Shown here: positions 6,067 through 8,397 of the stretch, one piece after another
Layout of the letters: the number at the start of each line of letters is the position of its first letter
Numbering within the stretch: the first letter of the stretch is position 1
Origin: Alphaproteobacteria bacterium
GTDB lineage: Bacteria > Pseudomonadota > Alphaproteobacteria > RF32 > CAG-239
Direction of reading: 5' to 3'
DNA length: 8,397 nucleotides
Assembly: GCA_017546885.1 (NCBI GenBank)
Contig: JAFYRQ010000061.1
Location: 1-8,397, forward strand
Notes under the pieces: generated by a model
Database searches by the model: none
The model's input: the letters and a program-made list of their open reading frames with translations, nothing else
What the model was told of the DNA's origin: nothing
Position numbers and translations under genes: made by a program

Positions 6067-6645
6067 TTTTCGCAATCCGAGAAGAATAGAATATACATCA
6101 TATAATGCATTATGCTCATCTAAATTAAGGTGAGCTATTTCTTTATCCAGTCCTAAAATCTTCCCTATCTGTCCGGAGGATTGTTTGGTAATATTCATAT
6201 TAAGTTGTTTATACTTTTCATCAAACCACCATGCAATATTACGAAAATCAGGCTCAGGAAGATTTTTCATTTGCCACATGTCTAAATTATTACGAATAAC
6301 CAGTTCGTCTGCTTGTTTTTGTCCCCAGGCATGAGAATAACAAGGAAGCTTTTGAACAAAATGTAAAAAACGTCCGTAGGCGGTCATAAAGTCGGTGCCT
6401 TCACGGTCAAGTAATTCGTCGGTCAGGCCGGTGAGATTGGTAAAATATTCGGTTAATTTCGGTTCGAAATGAGGTTTAATGTAACAATTAAATTCGTCTG
6501 CAATACTTAAATCATCAAGATTTATTTTTAGAGCAGCTATTTGGACTATCTCGGCTCTTTTGCGTTTTTCATCATCAAGCGGTAGGTCAATAAATCCTTT
6601 CCAAGAGGCATATTCCGTATCATATATAATAAATTGTTGTGCCAT
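6043..6645 (-). CDS. DEDDh-type 3'-5' exonuclease domain protein
   Basis: The 200-residue protein has all five residues of a DEDDh exonuclease: D9 and E11 in YDTEY, D113 in the middle motif after SHAWGQKQ, and H178 and D183 in DEHNALYD. These bind two metal ions and cut nucleotides from 3' ends of DNA or RNA. The N-terminus (YDTEYASWKG, then AEIVQIAALKI) resembles the ERI-1/KapD-like branch and not the DnaQ proofreading subunit. No additional domain is present, so the substrate cannot be named. The gene starts 5 bases after the pheA stop codon and has only a weak ribosome site inside the pheA end, suggesting co-transcription and coupled translation. Its last 24 bases overlap the end of atpF on the opposite strand. 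Confidence 0.85.
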   Translation of the reverse strand: MAQQFIIYDTEYASWKGFIDLPLDDEKRKRAEIVQIAALKINLDDLSIADEFNCYIKPHFEPKLTEYFTNLTGLTDELLDREGTDFMTAYGRFLHFVQKLPCYSHAWGQKQADELVIRNNLDMWQMKNLPEPDFRNIAWWFDEKYKQLNMNITKQSSGQIGKILGLDKEIAHLNLDEHNALYDVYSILLGLRKLGFAQLF

Positions 6646-6650
6646 TTTTT

Positions 6651-7484
6651 TTATCTTTCATAACGATTTTTACACGATTTATATGTTCCGAGAATTTGAA
6701 TATCCTCAGCAAAAAAACTTAATTCATTAAAAGCATTTTTAAAAGTTTGTCTTTGTGGGTGAGATTCAAATTCAATATAAAAACGAGCCGATAAAAACTT
6801 ATCATTTATCAGATAACTTTCCAGTTTGACGATATTAATACCGTTAGTGGCAAAACCTCCTAATGCTTTGTACAAGGCGGCGGGAATTGATTTTGTTCTA
6901 AAAATACAAGAGGTGATAAATAACGAATCGTCATCATCGGGAATTTTTGGGTTAGGTCCCATTACCAAAAAACGAGTGGTATTGTTGTTTGAATTTTCAA
7001 TATTTGATGCCAATATTTTTAACCCGTAAATTTCTGCGGCTAATTTTGATGCTATTGCCGCCTTATGTATATTGTTCAATTTTAATATTTCTTTACAAGA
7101 TTTTGCTGTGTCTATTTTGGCTTCTGTACTGATGTTGTGTTGCTCCAAAAAATCTGAACATTGAGCGAGAGCCTGCGGATGAGATATAGCTGATGTAATA
7201 TCTTCGACATCAGAATCAGGAAATCCTAATAATTGGTGTTCGACTCTTAAAAAATGTTCAGATATTATTGAAAGTCCTGTCCTCAAAAGCAGAAAATGGA
7301 CATCGGAAACTCTTCCCGCATTTGAATTTTCAACAGGTATGACCGCATAATCAGCACTGCCATCCTCAACAAGTTTTGTGGCTTGTTCAAATGTTTCACA
7401 AGCGACATATTCCGCCTCAGGGAAAACTTCCTTAGCGGCAATATGCGAATAAGCTCCTGCCACACCTTGATATGTAACTTTCAT
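6651..7484 (-). CDS. pheA: Prephenate dehydratase
   Basis: The 277-residue, single-function enzyme converts prephenate to phenylpyruvate in phenylalanine synthesis. The catalytic domain (about 1-180) shows GVAGAYSHIAA (7-17), PVENSNAGRV (50-59), SHPQALAQC (101-109) and TTRF (169-172), whose threonine and arginine are the known active-site motif. The C-terminal ACT domain (about 189-268) has KALGGFATNGINIVKLESYL. ESY replaces the ESRP of enterobacterial enzymes, as I recall being usual in alphaproteobacteria, so phenylalanine feedback control is likely kept. No chorismate mutase domain is fused. GGCGGAG stands 9 bases before the ATG. A TTGACA at 7533-7528 is a good -35. The exonuclease gene follows after 5 bases. 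Confidence 0.95.
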   Translation of the reverse strand: MKVTYQGVAGAYSHIAAKEVFPEAEYVACETFEQATKLVEDGSADYAVIPVENSNAGRVSDVHFLLLRTGLSIISEHFLRVEHQLLGFPDSDVEDITSAISHPQALAQCSDFLEQHNISTEAKIDTAKSCKEILKLNNIHKAAIASKLAAEIYGLKILASNIENSNNNTTRFLVMGPNPKIPDDDDSLFITSCIFRTKSIPAALYKALGGFATNGINIVKLESYLINDKFLSARFYIEFESHPQRQTFKNAFNELSFFAEDIQILGTYKSCKNRYER

Positions 7485-7504
7485 TTTATAATCTCCGCCT
7501 GAAA

Positions 7505-7533
7505 ACTTAACATAAAAAATAAAATTGTGTCAA
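7505..7533 (-). promoter_or_regulatory. Candidate promoter of pheA
   Basis: On the minus strand a perfect TTGACA (7533-7528) is followed after 17 bases by TTAAGT (7510-7505), which matches only three of six bases of TATAAT. Transcription would start near 7498, giving a leader of only about 14 bases that holds the ribosome site. The -35 is convincing; the -10 is not. Confidence 0.4.
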
Positions 7534-7536
7534 ATG

Positions 7537-7554
7537 AATCGTTTATAATATGAT
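7537..7554 (+). repeat. Copy 1 of an 18-base direct repeat (possible operator)
   Basis: AATCGTTTATAATATGAT, which matches the sequence at 7642-7659 at 16 of 18 positions. It lies just outside the pheA -35 element. A binding site for a regulator of the divergent pheA and ppdK genes is a possible reading; chance similarity in A+T-rich DNA is the alternative. Confidence 0.4.
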
Positions 7555-7593
7555 GTAAAATGAAATTGTTTGTTGAAGTAATATATTTTTTGC

Positions 7594-7620
7594 TTGAAGA
7601 ATCAATGTAAGTGTTATAAA
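7594..7620 (+). promoter_or_regulatory. Candidate promoter of ppdK
   Basis: TTGAAG at 7594-7599 and TATAAA at 7615-7620 are separated by 15 bases, shorter than the ideal 17. Transcription would begin near 7627, leaving a leader of about 73 bases that contains the second 18-base repeat. Other TATAAT-like stretches (7544-7549, 7637-7642) lack a -35 at a useful distance. Confidence 0.3.
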
Positions 7621-7639
7621 TTGTGCCCGAATTAAGTAT

Positions 7640-7662
7640 AAAATCGTATTTAATATGATTTT
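7640..7662. promoter_or_regulatory. Imperfect palindrome in the ppdK leader; includes repeat copy 2
   Basis: The arm AAAATCGTATT (7640-7650) and the arm AATATGATTTT (7652-7662) are inverted copies, matching at 10 of 11 positions around a single T. The second copy of the 18-base repeat (7642-7659) lies inside it. A stem with a one-base loop cannot form in RNA and the arms are A+T-rich, so a protein-binding site is more likely than a hairpin terminator, although T residues follow. Confidence 0.4.
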
Positions 7663-7682
7663 TGTTTTAACCTAATGCTAAT

Positions 7683-7687
7683 AGGAG
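7683..7687 (+). promoter_or_regulatory. Ribosome binding site of ppdK
   Basis: AGGAG stands 12 bases before the ATG at 7700, a strong core at slightly long spacing. The protein from this ATG begins with the usual KWVY-x-FG of the family, so the start is secure. Confidence 0.7.
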
Positions 7688-7699
7688 CAAAGATAAACC

Positions 7700-8397
7700 A
7701 TGAGTAAATGGGTATATACATTTGGAAACGGCAAAGCTGAAGGCGATGCTTCCATGCGTAATCTCCTCGGCGGTAAAGGTGCTAACCTCGCAGAAATGAA
7801 TGTGGTTGGTATGCCTGTTCCTCCGGGATTTACAGTAACAACTGAAGTTTGTACATATTACTATGACAACAACAAAACTTATCCTGAAGATTTGAAAGAT
7901 CAGGTAAGAGCTGCTGTTGCCGAAGTTGAAAAAATTATGGGCAAAAAATTTGCTGACTCTGAAAATCCTTTGTTGTTTTCAGTTCGTTCAGTTGCTCGCG
8001 TTTCAATGCCGGGTATGATGGATACTGTTTTGAACCTCGGTTTGAATGACGAAACAGTTAAAGCTTTGGCTAAAGCTTCAGGTTCAGAACGTTTTGCTTA
8101 CGACTCTTATCGTCGTTTTCTCCAAATGTTCTCTGATGTGGTTCTTGGTGCAGATATCGATTTGTACGAAGAAGCTTTGGAAAATATGAAAAAATCTAAA
8201 GGCTATGCATCTGATACAGATATGACAGCTGAAGATTTGAAAGAATTGGTTAAAGAATATAAAGAAATCGGTGCTAAATTAGGTAAAGTTGTACCGCAAG
8301 ATCCATGGGATCAATTGTGGGCAGGTATCGGTGCAGTGTTCGGTTCTTGGATGGCTGCTCGTGCTATTACTTACCGTAAATTGAACAATATTCCTGG
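7700..8397 (+). CDS. ppdK: Pyruvate, phosphate dikinase (5' part)
   Basis: The first 232 residues of an enzyme that is usually about 880 long; the frame is open to the window edge. PPDK interconverts pyruvate + ATP + Pi and PEP + AMP + PPi. The visible part is the N-terminal nucleotide-binding domain: KWVYTFGNG, LLGGKGANLAEM with the ATP-binding lysine K26, PVPPGFTVTTEVC, the conserved arginines R96 and R100, MPGMMDTVLNLGLND (103-117) and RFAYDSYRRFLQMFSDVV. The histidine phosphotransfer and PEP/pyruvate domains lie outside the window. Two family glycines differ: V98 in SVRSVAR, where SVRSGAR is usual, and A85 in KKFAD, where FGD is usual. The gene uses more C-ending codons (for example CTC for leucine) than its neighbours, consistent with high expression. 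It is divergent from pheA. Confidence 0.95.
   Translation, partial: MSKWVYTFGNGKAEGDASMRNLLGGKGANLAEMNVVGMPVPPGFTVTTEVCTYYYDNNKTYPEDLKDQVRAAVAEVEKIMGKKFADSENPLLFSVRSVARVSMPGMMDTVLNLGLNDETVKALAKASGSERFAYDSYRRFLQMFSDVVLGADIDLYEEALENMKKSKGYASDTDMTAEDLKELVKEYKEIGAKLGKVVPQDPWDQLWAGIGAVFGSWMAARAITYRKLNNIP

Noticed and set aside
6052..6075. Possible hairpin TTGCG...CGCAA at the atpF end
   Set aside because: The stem is short, has a bulge, and neither strand has a T run after it; not a credible terminator.
6651..7484. Degenerate ESRP motif (ESYL) in the PheA ACT domain as a sign of lost feedback control
   Set aside because: ESY with a variable last residue is, as I recall, the usual form in alphaproteobacterial prephenate dehydratases.

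Overview
The window looks like ordinary chromosomal DNA from an A+T-rich alphaproteobacterium. The evidence is the pair of distinct b' and b ATP synthase subunits in an F0-only cluster (atpI-B-E-F'-F), the alphaproteobacterial style of the AtpB and PheA proteins (for example ESY in place of ESRP in the PheA ACT domain), and a DUF721-dsbA gene pair. I cannot fix the lineage from sequence alone; Rickettsiales-like or A+T-rich host/gut-associated Rhodospirillales-like bacteria would both fit.

Layout. (a) 1-229: 3' end of a plus-strand gene whose product ends like an outer-membrane beta-barrel. A strong hairpin terminator lies between it and the convergent gene that follows. (b) 287-2236, minus strand: a PreT/GltD-type Fe-S flavoprotein oxidoreductase and, upstream of it, an outer-membrane beta-barrel protein with its own terminator. 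(c) 2376-6066, plus strand: seven tightly packed genes, DUF721/DciA-like, dsbA-like, atpI, atpB, atpE, atpF' and atpF. Gaps are +3, +30, +2, +27 and +19 bases and then an 8-base overlap, so one transcript is plausible. (d) 6043-7484, minus strand: pheA (prephenate dehydratase), then a DEDDh 3'-5' exonuclease 5 bases downstream; the exonuclease gene overlaps the 3' end of atpF tail to tail. (e) 7485-7699: a divergent control region with a good -35 for pheA and a duplicated 18-base motif. (f) 7700-8397: the 5' part of ppdK (pyruvate, phosphate dikinase), running off the window.

Functionally, the F0 genes make the membrane proton channel and stator of ATP synthase. The F1 genes are absent here, which is normal for alphaproteobacteria. 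PheA makes phenylpyruvate for phenylalanine, and PPDK links pyruvate and PEP. DUF721/DciA proteins act in replicative helicase loading, and DsbA forms periplasmic disulfides.

No phage, insertion sequence, CRISPR, tRNA, rRNA or obvious new multi-gene system was seen. The most interesting points are the c subunit of the ATP synthase, which has lost almost all of the glycine motif of its first helix and carries a lysine there; the duplicated motif between pheA and ppdK; substitutions at conserved glycines in PPDK; and the joining of the DUF721-dsbA pair to the F0 genes.
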